This document shows positions 1 to 8,181 of a stretch of DNA of 64,000 bases, piece after piece. Within the stretch, counting starts at the first letter, position 1. Each line of letters starts with the position of its first letter. The notes below the pieces were generated by a model. The model did not search any database and was not told the origin of the DNA. It saw nothing but the letters and a program-made list of their open reading frames with translations. The translations under genes and the position numbers were made by a program. Location of the stretch: the NCBI GenBank assembly GCA_020637295.1, contig JACJWF010000002.1, forward strand, positions 488,608 through 552,607, written 5' to 3'. The DNA comes from Acidimicrobiaceae bacterium. Its GTDB lineage: Bacteria > Actinomycetota > Acidimicrobiia > Acidimicrobiales > Ilumatobacteraceae.

Positions 1-49
1 CTCGGACTCTTGACCGGTGGATACGTTCCACACGCGAAGGAGACACGCC

Positions 50-709
50 ATGAACCACACCCGTTTCGCCATCACCGTTCTCGTCGCCGCCGGGCTGGCC
101 GTCACGGCCTGCAGCGACGACGGGGCGTCCACGCTTCCCACCGCTGCCGGCGGCGCCACTGCCACGGATGGCCAGGCAACCGGTCAGCCGGCGCTGCCGA
201 ATTCGCCCACCGACATCGGCGACGACTCCGGCTCCTGCCATGTGAAGGTCACCGGCGACATCAACGCGGAGTGGACGGGCGGCGGCGGTGTCAGTTCCAT
301 CGGCTACGGGCCGTGGATCCCCGCCGACCAGGCGGTCAACTCGCCGATCCCCGTGGACGAGACGTTCTTCATCCTCAACTGCGCGAGCGACACGGAGAAC
401 TATGTGGGCTTCGGCCCGATGGGCGATTTCGCCGTTCCCATGCAGCCGGCCACGTACGTCATCAAGGCCTCGGACAGCGCCTTCGGCAGTGAGGACAGCC
501 AGATCGGTGCGTTCGTCACCTTCGACGGGTCGGACACCAACTGGGGGCCGTCGGCAGACGGTCAGTTCGTGATCACGGAGTTCGACGCCGACCACATCGC
601 CGGCACGTTCTCGATCCCGGTTCGTGACGTGCTGGCCGACCTCTCCGGCGAGCCCAGCGAGGGCGAGGCACTGATCACGGGCGAGTTCATGTTCACCAAC
701 CCCAACTGA
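50..709 (+). CDS. putative secreted lipoprotein of unknown function
   Basis: A 219-residue protein with a type II (lipoprotein) signal peptide: a short basic start, a hydrophobic run, then a lipobox ending in LAVTAC, with the lipidated cysteine near residue 21. A low-complexity Thr/Gly/Ala linker follows, and the rest looks like an all-beta domain whose C-terminal half (short GQFVITEF and IAGTFSIP stretches) resembles ligand-free beta-sandwich lipoproteins. The ATG at 50 was chosen because GAAGGAGA lies just upstream; an earlier in-frame ATG at 17 would put charged residues ahead of the signal peptide. It is convergent with the ligase gene downstream, with 8 bp between stops. No specific function is recognised. 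Confidence is high for export, low for role. Confidence 0.75.
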   Translation: MNHTRFAITVLVAAGLAVTACSDDGASTLPTAAGGATATDGQATGQPALPNSPTDIGDDSGSCHVKVTGDINAEWTGGGGVSSIGYGPWIPADQAVNSPIPVDETFFILNCASDTENYVGFGPMGDFAVPMQPATYVIKASDSAFGSEDSQIGAFVTFDGSDTNWGPSADGQFVITEFDADHIAGTFSIPVRDVLADLSGEPSEGEALITGEFMFTNPN

Positions 710-717
710 CGTGCCGC

Positions 718-2457
718 TCAGGCGCGGGGAGCCTCCACCAGTTCGAGCTCCTCGCCCAGGTACAGCTCGCGGCACTTGGCCCGCTGCAACTTCCCGCTGG
801 ATGTCTTCGGCAGCGTGCCGGGCCGCACCAGCATCACATCGCGCGGCGGCAGGCCGCACACGTCCAGGGTGCGGTGGTGGATGGCGTGGCGCACGGCGCC
901 GGCGGGGTCGTCGGCGGCGCCGGCGGCGGCCACGTCGGTGTCGTCCAGCCGCACCTCGGCCACCACCACCACGGTCTCCTTGCCCTTGTAGCCCTCCACG
1001 CCGAACGCGATCACGTTGCCGGCCCGCACGCCGGGCAGCACGCCGATGGCCCGCTCGATGTCCTCGGGGAACACATTGCGGCCGCCGACGATGATGACGT
1101 CCTTGATCCGCCCGCACAGCACCAGTTCGCCGTCCACCAGGTAGGCGAGGTCGCCCGTGCACAGCCAGCCGTCGTGGAACAGCGCGGTGGTGGCGTCAGG
1201 CCGCTTGTAGTACCCGGGCGTCACCGACGTGCCGCGCAGCAGCAGTTCCCCCACCTGGCGCTCGGGCAGTTCCTCGTAGGTGTCGGGGTCCACCACCTTC
1301 ATCTCCAGGCCGGGCACGGCCTTGCCCAGCAGCGGAAGGCGGCGGACGTCGATGTCCTCCGCCGCGTCCGCCACGGCAAGTGGCTTGGCGACCCGCTCGC
1401 GCTCCAGCACGATGCGGTCGACGGAGTCCGTCACCAGGCCGCGGTGGCGGGGCGGAAACGCGCCGCCGATGGCGACCTCGGCCATGCCGAAGGCGGGGAA
1501 CACGCTGCCGGCCTTGAAGCCGAACGGCTCGGCGGCCCGCACGAACGCCTCCACCGCATTCGGGTCGACCGGCTCCGCGCCACTGAGCGCCAACGTCAGT
1601 GACGAGAGGTCGAGATCGTGCATGCGGCCGAGGGCCCGGGTGGCCAGCACCCAGGCGAAGTTCGGGCCGGCGGTGGCCGTGCCCTTCCAGTCGCTGATCC
1701 ACTGCAGCCAGTGGCCCGGCTTGGCCAGGAAGTCCTGCGGCGCCGCCTGCACCAGCTGCACACCGGTGGTCATCGGGATCGACAGGAAGCCGACCAGCCC
1801 CATGTCGTGGTACAGCGGCAGCCAGGAGACCATCACCTCGTCGAGGGTCAGCTCGGCTGCCTCGCAGGAGGCGTCGATGTTGGCCCGCAGCACCCGGTCC
1901 GGGATCATCACGCCCTTCGGCTCGCTGGTGGAGCCGCTGGTGTACTGGAGGATCACCAGGCGGTCGGGGTCGGCGGGCGGTTCCTCCCACCGATCGGCCG
2001 AGGGCACGCCGGGCGCACCGGGCATCACCGCTGCCATGGGCTCGATCGGAGGGTCGCCGGGGGCGGCCTCGTAGAAGCCGGCCAGCAGGTCGTCGATCAG
2101 CACGAGCTTGGCGTCGCCGTGGCGGATGCGCGCCCGGGTGCTCTCCACGAAGGCGTCCAGCGAGCCCATCCGCATCGGCAGGGGCAGCACCATGCTGGCG
2201 CAGCCGGCCAGCCAGCAGCCCCGGATGATGGTCATCAGCGGGCGCGACGTGGGGCCGAGGATCGCCACATGGTCGCCAGGCACCAGACCCCGCGCCTGGA
2301 GGGCGGCGGCAACCGCCAGCGCCTCGTCGTGGACCTGGCGCCAGGGGACGAACGAGTCCCCCTCCGCCGGCTGCACGCTCTGGCCGACGAACCGGACCCC
2401 TGTGGGGCGGTCCGCCGCGGCCTTCAGCCGGGCGACGATCGAGTCGGGTTCTGGCAT
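718..2457 (-). CDS. fatty acyl-AMP ligase / acyl-CoA synthetase (FadD/FAAL-like)
   Basis: ANL-superfamily enzyme that adenylates a carboxylic acid, probably a fatty acid, and passes it to CoA or an acyl carrier. Visible motifs are the phosphate-binding YTSGSTSEPKG, WLPLYHDMGL, which is typical of the FadD32/FAAL branch, the A8-type region around GRIKDVIIVGGRNVFPEDIE, and the C-terminal catalytic lysine context KTSSGKLQR. About 579 residues, normal for the family. The ATG at 2457 is preferred to an upstream in-frame GTG-type start at 2505 because conserved sequence begins there. No acyl carrier or PKS gene is adjacent, so the acceptor is unknown. It diverges from leuS across a repeat-bearing spacer. 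Confidence 0.85.
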   Translation of the reverse strand: MPEPDSIVARLKAAADRPTGVRFVGQSVQPAEGDSFVPWRQVHDEALAVAAALQARGLVPGDHVAILGPTSRPLMTIIRGCWLAGCASMVLPLPMRMGSLDAFVESTRARIRHGDAKLVLIDDLLAGFYEAAPGDPPIEPMAAVMPGAPGVPSADRWEEPPADPDRLVILQYTSGSTSEPKGVMIPDRVLRANIDASCEAAELTLDEVMVSWLPLYHDMGLVGFLSIPMTTGVQLVQAAPQDFLAKPGHWLQWISDWKGTATAGPNFAWVLATRALGRMHDLDLSSLTLALSGAEPVDPNAVEAFVRAAEPFGFKAGSVFPAFGMAEVAIGGAFPPRHRGLVTDSVDRIVLERERVAKPLAVADAAEDIDVRRLPLLGKAVPGLEMKVVDPDTYEELPERQVGELLLRGTSVTPGYYKRPDATTALFHDGWLCTGDLAYLVDGELVLCGRIKDVIIVGGRNVFPEDIERAIGVLPGVRAGNVIAFGVEGYKGKETVVVVAEVRLDDTDVAAAGAADDPAGAVRHAIHHRTLDVCGLPPRDVMLVRPGTLPKTSSGKLQRAKCRELYLGEELELVEAPRA

Positions 2458-2500
2458 GGCCCGCGACGATAGCCGTACGACCCCGCTCCCCACCTCTCCC

Positions 2501-2710
2501 ACCACCCTCCCATCAGGTTCGCGTCGCGGCCCTGACCGTCCTCGCCGACGTCAGCCCCGCGACATGAACGGGACGGCTGGGCGGGGTTCGGGCGAACTCA
2601 CCGCCCAGGGCCACCACCCTCCCAATGGTTCGCGTCGCGGCTCTGGCCCCAGAGGGCTACGTCAGCCCCGCGACATGAACGGTGGGAATGGGCGGGGTTC
2701 GGGAGGGGGT
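2501..2710. repeat. two-copy tandem direct repeat, period about 111 bp, in the ligase-leuS spacer
   Basis: Three blocks recur at exactly 111 bp: GGTTCGCGTCGCGG at 2516-2529 and 2627-2640, a 24-bp block at 2548-2571 and 2659-2682 that includes CCCCGCGACATGAAC, and TGGGCGGGGTTCGGG at 2578-2592 and 2689-2703. The sequence between blocks has diverged. The first copy also has an 8-bp perfect stem CTGGGCGG/CCGCCCAG (2577-2584 and 2601-2608) enclosing GTTCG/CGAAC. This fills almost all of the 275-bp spacer between two divergent genes. Function is unknown: duplicated promoter or operator DNA, or a small structured RNA, are possible. Confidence 0.7.
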
Positions 2711-2717
2711 GGGTCCG

Positions 2718-2723
2718 TAGAAT
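2718..2723 (+). promoter_or_regulatory. candidate -10 element for leuS, leaderless start
   Basis: TAGAAT fits the actinobacterial TANNNT -10 consensus and ends nine bases before the leuS ATG at 2733. A transcript starting 7-9 bases downstream would begin at or next to the ATG, and no Shine-Dalgarno sequence is visible. This is inference from spacing. Confidence 0.45.
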
Positions 2724-2732
2724 CGTGCCGCT

Positions 2733-5552
2733 ATGACTGCCACCGACGCACCCGACACTGCCGACACGCCAGCCCACCGCTACACGGGCGCGCTCGCGCA
2801 GCAGATCGAGGCCCGCTGGCAGGACCGGTGGGAGGCCGACGGCACGTTCGAGGCCCCCAATCCTGCCGGGCCGCTGGCCGACCCGGCGAAGGTGGCCGGC
2901 CGGCAGCCGATGTTCATCCTGGACATGTTCCCGTACCCCAGCGGCGCCGGCCTGCACATGGGCCACCCGCTGGGCTTCACCGCCACCGACATGTACGCCC
3001 GCTACCAGCGGATGAACGACCGCAACGTGCTGTACACGATGGGGTTCGACGCGTTCGGCCTGCCGGCGGAGCAGTACGCCGTGCAGACCGGCCAGCACCC
3101 GGCCATCACGACCGATCAGAACATCGCCAACATCCGCCGCCAGCTGCGCCGCCTGGGCCTGAGCCACGACCTGCGCCGCAGCATCTCCACCACTGACCCC
3201 GGCTACTACCGGTGGACCCAGTGGATCTTCCGGGAGATCTTCAACGCATGGTTCGACCCGGAGCTGAAGAAGGCCCGCCGCATCGAGGAACTGGTCGCCG
3301 AACTGGATGCCGGCACCCGCCAGGCCGTCACCGGCGACTGGGCAGCCATGGACCCTGCGGCCCGCCGCCGGGAACTGGACCAGTGGCGTCTGGCCTACGT
3401 CAGTGACGCGCCAGTCAACTGGTGCCCTGGCCTGGGCACCGTGGTGGCCAACGAGGAGGTCACCGCCGACGGCCGCAGCGACCGCGGCAACTTCCCGGTG
3501 TTCAAGCGCAACATGCGCCAGTGGATGATGCGCATCACCGCCTACGCCGACCGGCTGATCGACGACCTGGACCTGCTGGACTGGACCGACGCCATCAAGG
3601 CGATGCAGCGCAACTGGATCGGCCGCAGCGAGGGCGCCACGGTCCACTTCCCGGTGGACGGCCACGACGAGACCATCACCGTGTTCACCACCCGGCCGGA
3701 CACCCTGTTCGGCGCGACGTTCATGGTGCTGGCACCCGAGCACCCGCTGGTGGACACCCTGACGACGGCCGAGCACGCCAATGCCGTCGCCGCCTACCGC
3801 CGCGCCGCCGAGGCCAAGAAGGACGTCGACCGCCAGGACGAGAACCGCGAGAAGACCGGTGTGTTCACCGGCGCCTACGCCGTCAACCCGTTGAACGGCC
3901 AGCAAATCCCGGTGTGGATCGCCGACTACGTGCTGATGGGCTACGGCTACGGCGCCATCATGGCCGTCCCCTGTGGCGACCAGCGCGACTTCGAGTTCGC
4001 CCGGAAGTTCGGCCTGGACATCGTCGCCATCCAGGAGCCCACCGACGGCCGGGGCACGGACTGCACCACCTGGGCCGACGCCTTCGTCGGCGACGCGCCG
4101 TACGTCAACTCGTCCAACGACTCGCTGGACCTGAACGGCCTGGCCACGAAGGCCGAGGGCGTCGCCGCCACCAACCGCTGGCTGGAAGGGCACGGCCACG
4201 GCCACGCCACCATCACCTACAAGCTGCGCGACTGGCTGTTCAGCCGCCAGCGCTACTGGGGCGAGCCGTTCCCCATCGTCTACGACGTGGACGGCAACCC
4301 CCACGCCCTGCCCGAGGACATGCTGCCCGTCCTGCTGCCCGACACCGACCAGTTCTCACCGCGCACATTCGACCCCGACGACGCGATGAGCAACCCGGAG
4401 AGCCCGCTGGACCGGCTGACCGACTGGGTGGAGGTCACGCTGGACCTGGGCGACGGCCCGCAGGTCTACCGCCGCGACACCAACGTGATGCCCCAGTGGG
4501 CCGGCTCCTGCTGGTACGAACTGCGCTACCTGGACCCCACCAACGAGCAGGCCTTCGTCGACCCCGCCAACGAGGCGTACTGGATGGGGCCGCAGGGCCC
4601 CGACCACTCGGGTGGCGTGGACCTGTACGTGGGTGGCGTCGAGCACGCCGTGCTGCACCTGCTGTACGCCCGCTTCTGGCACAAGGTGCTGTTCGACCTG
4701 GGCCACGTCAGCTCCGTGGAACCGTTCCACCGCCTGTTCAACCAGGGCTACGTGCTGGCGGCCGCCTTCACCGACGAGCGCGGCATGTACGTGGACGCCT
4801 TCGCCGTGGAAGAGCGCGACGGGCAGTACACGTTCGAGGGCCGCCCCGTCACCCGCGAGTACGGGAAGATGGGCAAGAGCCTGAAGAACGCGCTGGACCC
4901 GATGGATCTGTGCGCCGAGTACGGCGCGGACACCCTGCGCCTGTACCTGGAGAGCATGGGCCCGCTGGACGCCAGCCGGCCGTGGGAGAGCAAGGACGTC
5001 GTCGGCGTCTACCGCTTCCTGCAACGCCTGTGGCGCAACCTGGTGGACGAGGAGACCGGCGAGGTGCGCACGCTGGCCGACGCCCCCGGCGACGAGACCC
5101 TGCGCGTCCTGCACCGCACCATCGCCGCCGTACGCGAGGAACTGGACAACCTGCGCTTCAACACGGCGATCGCCAAGCTGATCGAGCTGAACAACCACCT
5201 GACCAAGCTGGGTGGCTGCCCGGCCGCGCTGGCCGACGACCTGGTGAAGCTGGTGTCGCCGTTCGCCCCCCACGCCGCCGAGGAGCTGTGGGGCCGCCTG
5301 GGCCACCCCACCTCGCTGGCCTACGAGCCCTACCCCGTGGCCGACCCGCAGTGGCTGGTGGCCGACACCGTGGAGTACCCGGTGCAGGTCAACGGCAAGG
5401 TCCGCGGCCGCGTGGTGGTCGCCGCCGATGCGGACACCGCCACCGTGGAGGCCGCAGCGATGGCCGACGACAAGGTCCAGACCGCCCTGGCCGGGGCGAC
5501 CCCCAAGAAGGTCATCGTGGTCCCCGGCCGGATGGTCAACATCGTCGCCTGA
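2733..5552 (+). CDS. leuS: leucine--tRNA ligase
   Basis: Cytosolic class I aminoacyl-tRNA synthetase that charges tRNA-Leu. At 939 residues it is full length for the bacterial form. The HIGH-type motif reads HMGH at residues 75-78 after FPYPSGAGL, and the KMSKS loop reads KMGKS at 712-716. Between them lies the editing (CP1) domain with TTRPDTLFGATFMVLAPEH, and a WAGSCWYELRYLDP segment precedes the catalytic core's second half. The C-terminus has the expected anticodon-binding helices and the small VQVNGKVRGRV terminal domain. The gene stands alone, is probably read from a leaderless promoter, and ends in a strong hairpin shared with the convergent repressor gene. Confidence 0.98.
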   Translation: MTATDAPDTADTPAHRYTGALAQQIEARWQDRWEADGTFEAPNPAGPLADPAKVAGRQPMFILDMFPYPSGAGLHMGHPLGFTATDMYARYQRMNDRNVLYTMGFDAFGLPAEQYAVQTGQHPAITTDQNIANIRRQLRRLGLSHDLRRSISTTDPGYYRWTQWIFREIFNAWFDPELKKARRIEELVAELDAGTRQAVTGDWAAMDPAARRRELDQWRLAYVSDAPVNWCPGLGTVVANEEVTADGRSDRGNFPVFKRNMRQWMMRITAYADRLIDDLDLLDWTDAIKAMQRNWIGRSEGATVHFPVDGHDETITVFTTRPDTLFGATFMVLAPEHPLVDTLTTAEHANAVAAYRRAAEAKKDVDRQDENREKTGVFTGAYAVNPLNGQQIPVWIADYVLMGYGYGAIMAVPCGDQRDFEFARKFGLDIVAIQEPTDGRGTDCTTWADAFVGDAPYVNSSNDSLDLNGLATKAEGVAATNRWLEGHGHGHATITYKLRDWLFSRQRYWGEPFPIVYDVDGNPHALPEDMLPVLLPDTDQFSPRTFDPDDAMSNPESPLDRLTDWVEVTLDLGDGPQVYRRDTNVMPQWAGSCWYELRYLDPTNEQAFVDPANEAYWMGPQGPDHSGGVDLYVGGVEHAVLHLLYARFWHKVLFDLGHVSSVEPFHRLFNQGYVLAAAFTDERGMYVDAFAVEERDGQYTFEGRPVTREYGKMGKSLKNALDPMDLCAEYGADTLRLYLESMGPLDASRPWESKDVVGVYRFLQRLWRNLVDEETGEVRTLADAPGDETLRVLHRTIAAVREELDNLRFNTAIAKLIELNNHLTKLGGCPAALADDLVKLVSPFAPHAAEELWGRLGHPTSLAYEPYPVADPQWLVADTVEYPVQVNGKVRGRVVVAADADTATVEAAAMADDKVQTALAGATPKKVIVVPGRMVNIVA

Positions 5553-5597
5553 GTCGGAGGGTTTCCTGCTCGGAGGCGTACCGGAAACCCTCCGACT
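5552..5597. terminator. bidirectional hairpin between leuS and the convergent repressor gene
   Basis: A perfect 15-bp stem, AGTCGGAGGGTTTCC at 5552-5566 against its complement at 5583-5597, with a 16-base loop. It starts at the leuS stop and overlaps the stop codon of the opposing gene, so it can serve both strands. There is no U-tract, as is common for actinobacterial terminators. Confidence 0.75.
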
Positions 5598-5871
5598 AGG
5601 CCAGTTTGAGGAAGAGCTTCTCGACCTCTTCGGGGACGAAGCCGGCCTCGGCAGCCTTCTCCGGATCGTTGAGGCAGGTCACCATGCCGGTGGCCAGCAG
5701 CTTGAAGCCCACCTGGTCCAGCGCCTTGCCGGCGGCGGAGAGCTGGGCGACGATCTCGCGGCACTCGCGGCCGTCCTTGATCATCGCCTGGAGGCCGCGC
5801 ACCTGACCCTCGACACGGGCCAGGCGGCGGACCAGGTCGGCAGTGGTCTCTTCGGGCAGTTGCATAGGCAT
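5596..5871 (-). CDS. CsoR/RcnR/CstR-family (DUF156) transcriptional repressor
   Basis: A 91-residue all-helical repressor of the metal- or persulfide-sensing DUF156 family, with the signature RRLARVEGQVRGLQAMI. CsoR copper sensors use Cys, then His at +25, then Cys at +29. Here Cys37 and Cys66 (+29) are present but the +25 position is Gly62. That Cys/non-His/Cys pattern is the one seen in CstR persulfide sensors, not in copper CsoR. It may sense sulfane sulfur or another thiol-reactive signal, or an unusual metal. The gene lies just downstream of an MMPL transporter on the same strand. ATAC...GGT-type palindromes before both genes suggest autoregulation. An ATG at 5865 is an alternative start. 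Family is certain; ligand is inference. Confidence 0.9.
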   Translation of the reverse strand: MPMQLPEETTADLVRRLARVEGQVRGLQAMIKDGRECREIVAQLSAAGKALDQVGFKLLATGMVTCLNDPEKAAEAGFVPEEVEKLFLKLA

Positions 5872-5874
5872 ACC

Positions 5875-5890
5875 ATACCCCCCATGGTGT
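5875..5890. promoter_or_regulatory. candidate DUF156 repressor operator before the repressor gene
   Basis: ATACCCCCCATGGTGT is an imperfect version of the two palindromes upstream of the MMPL gene and lies between the MMPL stop and the repressor start. G/C-tract-centred palindromes with AT ends are typical CsoR-family sites. Confidence 0.5.
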
Positions 5891-5896
5891 CCGAAC

Positions 5897-8128
5897 TCAG
5901 TGAGTGAACGACACCTTCGGCAGCACCTTGCCGAGCCACTTCGGCAGGTACCAGTTGCGGTCGCCGAGCAGAGCCATTGTGGCCGGCACCACCAGCACCC
6001 GCACCACCGTCGCATCGAGCAGGACGGCGAGGGCCAGAGTGATGCCGAGCTCGGTCGGCGGGATCGGGCCGGTGACGCCGAAGGCCACGAACACCACGAT
6101 CATGATGAGCGCCGCGTTGGTGATCGGCCGGCCGGTACGGGCGATGCCTTCACGCACCGCCAGGTTGGTGTCGGCGGTGGCCTCGAACCGCTCCCGGATG
6201 GCCGCCAGCAGGAACAACTGGTAGTCCATCGAGAGGCCGAAGAGCAGGGCGAAGAAGAACAGCGGCGCCCAGGCGTCGATGAACCCCTGGTGCTCGATGC
6301 CGATCAGGCCAGTGCCGTTGCCGTGCTGGAACACGATGGTGGCGAACCCGAACGCAGCACCGACAGTGAGCAGGTTCATCAGCACCGAGAACACGGCGAC
6401 GACGAGGCTGCGGAAGACCACCAGGAGCAGCACGAAGGCCACCAGCAGGATCAGCCCGATCGCCAAGGGCGCCTTGCCGGTGAGCGTCTCGGCCAGGTCG
6501 TGGTTCTGGGCGGCGGGGCCGCCGACGAGTGCCGTTGGCGCGACGCCGTCCATCGCTGCCCGCAGATCCTTCACCATCGTCGCTGTCGCATCGTCGTCCA
6601 CCGCAGTGGAACCGGTGACACGAACGACGACGCGGCCGGTGTCTGCGGGGGCAGTGACGACACGGGCGTCGAGCACGCCGGGCACCTGCTGGGCGGCGGC
6701 CACGACGGCCTCCGCCTCGGGCGCGTCGACCGTGATGAACGCCGGCGCAGCAGCGCCCTCGCCGTAGGCGGCGACCAGGGTCTCGTAGCCGTCACGGCTG
6801 GTGCGACCTTCATCGACCACCCGCGGGCCGGGCATGCCGAGCTTCATCCCGATGGCCGGCGCGGCGAGCGCGCCGAGCAGCAGCACACCGACCCCCAGCG
6901 TCAGCGCAGGGCGGCGCAGCGCGACACCGGTGAGCTTGGCCCACCGGGTCTCGGCCGCGATGTCCGGGTCCTCCTCGTGGTGGGGGCGCTTGGACTTGCG
7001 GGTGTGGAGCACACGGTCGCCGAGGGCGACGAGGATGGCCGGCAGCAGCGTCAGCGAGGCAAATGCCACGGCGACGACCGACAGGATCATGCCCAGCGCC
7101 ATGGAGCGGAAGACCATGACCGGCACGACGAAGACGGCGGCGAGGGAGAACACGACGGTGAGGGCGGACAGGAACACGGCCTTGCCGGCGGTGCCCAGCG
7201 TGTTGGCGATGCCGTCGTAGATATTGGCCCCCTCGGCCCGTTCCTCGCGATAGCGGGAGACGATGAAGAGGCTGTAGTCGATGCCGACGGCGAGGCCGAT
7301 CATCATCGAGAAGTTCATCGACCAGACCGACAGGGGCATCTGCAGGCCGAGCAGGTGGAGCGACGCAAAGCCGGTGGCGATGCCCGCCACGGCGAGGATC
7401 AGCGGCAGCCCGGCTGCCAGCGCGCTGCCGAACGCCACCAGCAGCAGGATCAGGCTGGGCAGGCCGGACAGCAGCTCGGCCTTGTGCAGAGCCTCCTCGT
7501 TGGAGCGGTTGAAGTCGCTCCACACGGCCCACTCGCCGGTGACGTCGGCGGTGGCGCCCGCCGGCAACTCGAAGTCGGCCACGAAGTCGCCCAGCTCACC
7601 GGCGGACTCCGGCAGGTCGGCGTCTTCCTCTGCCTGGAGCGCGACCGGGATCAGCGCGGTGCGGCCGTCCATGGCGAATAGCCCGGACTCGGCCGGCATC
7701 TGCCGCGGGTCCACCACCTGCATCGCCCCGGGTGCGTCGGCCAGGGCCGTGACCAGCGCGTCGAGACCGGCGCCGTCGTCGGCCAGCGGCGCCTCCTGCT
7801 GGTACACCACGAACGCGGCCTCGGCCCCGAGGCCGGCGAAGTCCTGACGGAGCTCGTCGCGCACCTGCTGCGACGTGCTGCCCTGGGCTTCCCACCCGGC
7901 GCCGGACAGGGCACCGTTCAAGGTGACGGCCAGCGGCGCGGCGCCGAGCGCCACGATCGCCCACACCACCATCACCAGCTTGCGGTGGCGGGCGCTGAAG
8001 ATCGCGATCCGTCCGAGAAGGCCCGGCTTGCCGAGGTGATGATGACCACGCTCGAGGTCGGGGTGTGGTTCGGGATGAGGCTGCCCGTCGTGAGCTGCGT
8101 CGGCGCGTTCGTCGATGTCGATACCCAT
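5897..8128 (-). CDS. MMPL-family RND transporter with His-rich N-terminus
   Basis: A 743-residue inner-membrane exporter of the MMPL (mycobacterial large membrane protein) type. It has two repeats of a large extracytoplasmic loop followed by a block of about five helices, and the family's diagnostic acidic motif occurs once in each half (GIDYSLF and SMDYQLF), as expected for proton-driven export. The cytoplasmic N-terminus carries six histidines in residues 13-31 (H13, H18, H22, H29-H31) before the first membrane helix. This is unusual for the family and could bind metal. Translation probably starts at the ATG at 8128, which lies inside a palindromic operator; an in-frame ATG at 8152 is less likely. 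Co-location with a DUF156 repressor suggests induction by metal or reactive-sulfur stress. Substrate unknown. Confidence 0.9.
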   Translation of the reverse strand: MGIDIDERADAAHDGQPHPEPHPDLERGHHHLGKPGLLGRIAIFSARHRKLVMVVWAIVALGAAPLAVTLNGALSGAGWEAQGSTSQQVRDELRQDFAGLGAEAAFVVYQQEAPLADDGAGLDALVTALADAPGAMQVVDPRQMPAESGLFAMDGRTALIPVALQAEEDADLPESAGELGDFVADFELPAGATADVTGEWAVWSDFNRSNEEALHKAELLSGLPSLILLLVAFGSALAAGLPLILAVAGIATGFASLHLLGLQMPLSVWSMNFSMMIGLAVGIDYSLFIVSRYREERAEGANIYDGIANTLGTAGKAVFLSALTVVFSLAAVFVVPVMVFRSMALGMILSVVAVAFASLTLLPAILVALGDRVLHTRKSKRPHHEEDPDIAAETRWAKLTGVALRRPALTLGVGVLLLGALAAPAIGMKLGMPGPRVVDEGRTSRDGYETLVAAYGEGAAAPAFITVDAPEAEAVVAAAQQVPGVLDARVVTAPADTGRVVVRVTGSTAVDDDATATMVKDLRAAMDGVAPTALVGGPAAQNHDLAETLTGKAPLAIGLILLVAFVLLLVVFRSLVVAVFSVLMNLLTVGAAFGFATIVFQHGNGTGLIGIEHQGFIDAWAPLFFFALLFGLSMDYQLFLLAAIRERFEATADTNLAVREGIARTGRPITNAALIMIVVFVAFGVTGPIPPTELGITLALAVLLDATVVRVLVVPATMALLGDRNWYLPKWLGKVLPKVSFTH

Positions 8129-8159
8129 AAGGGTATCCAACTTATACCCCATGGGGTAT
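8121..8159. promoter_or_regulatory. two palindromic operators at the MMPL start
   Basis: ATACCCATAAGGGTAT (8121-8136) and the perfect 16-bp palindrome ATACCCCATGGGGTAT (8144-8159) lie 23 bp apart, centre to centre. The first covers the MMPL start codon. They match the style of CsoR/RcnR/CstR operators and resemble the weaker site before the repressor gene, so the repressor is the likely ligand. Confidence 0.75.
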
Positions 8160-8181
8160 CAATGCAACCCTCCCGATGTGT

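Noticed and set aside
2458..2732. T-box or other leucine-responsive riboswitch before leuS
   Set aside because: No T-box core sequence, specifier hairpin or terminator was found; only the tandem repeat and a likely leaderless promoter.
5552..5597. Small RNA or attenuator at the end of leuS
   Set aside because: The perfect stem between two convergent stops is better explained as a shared terminator.
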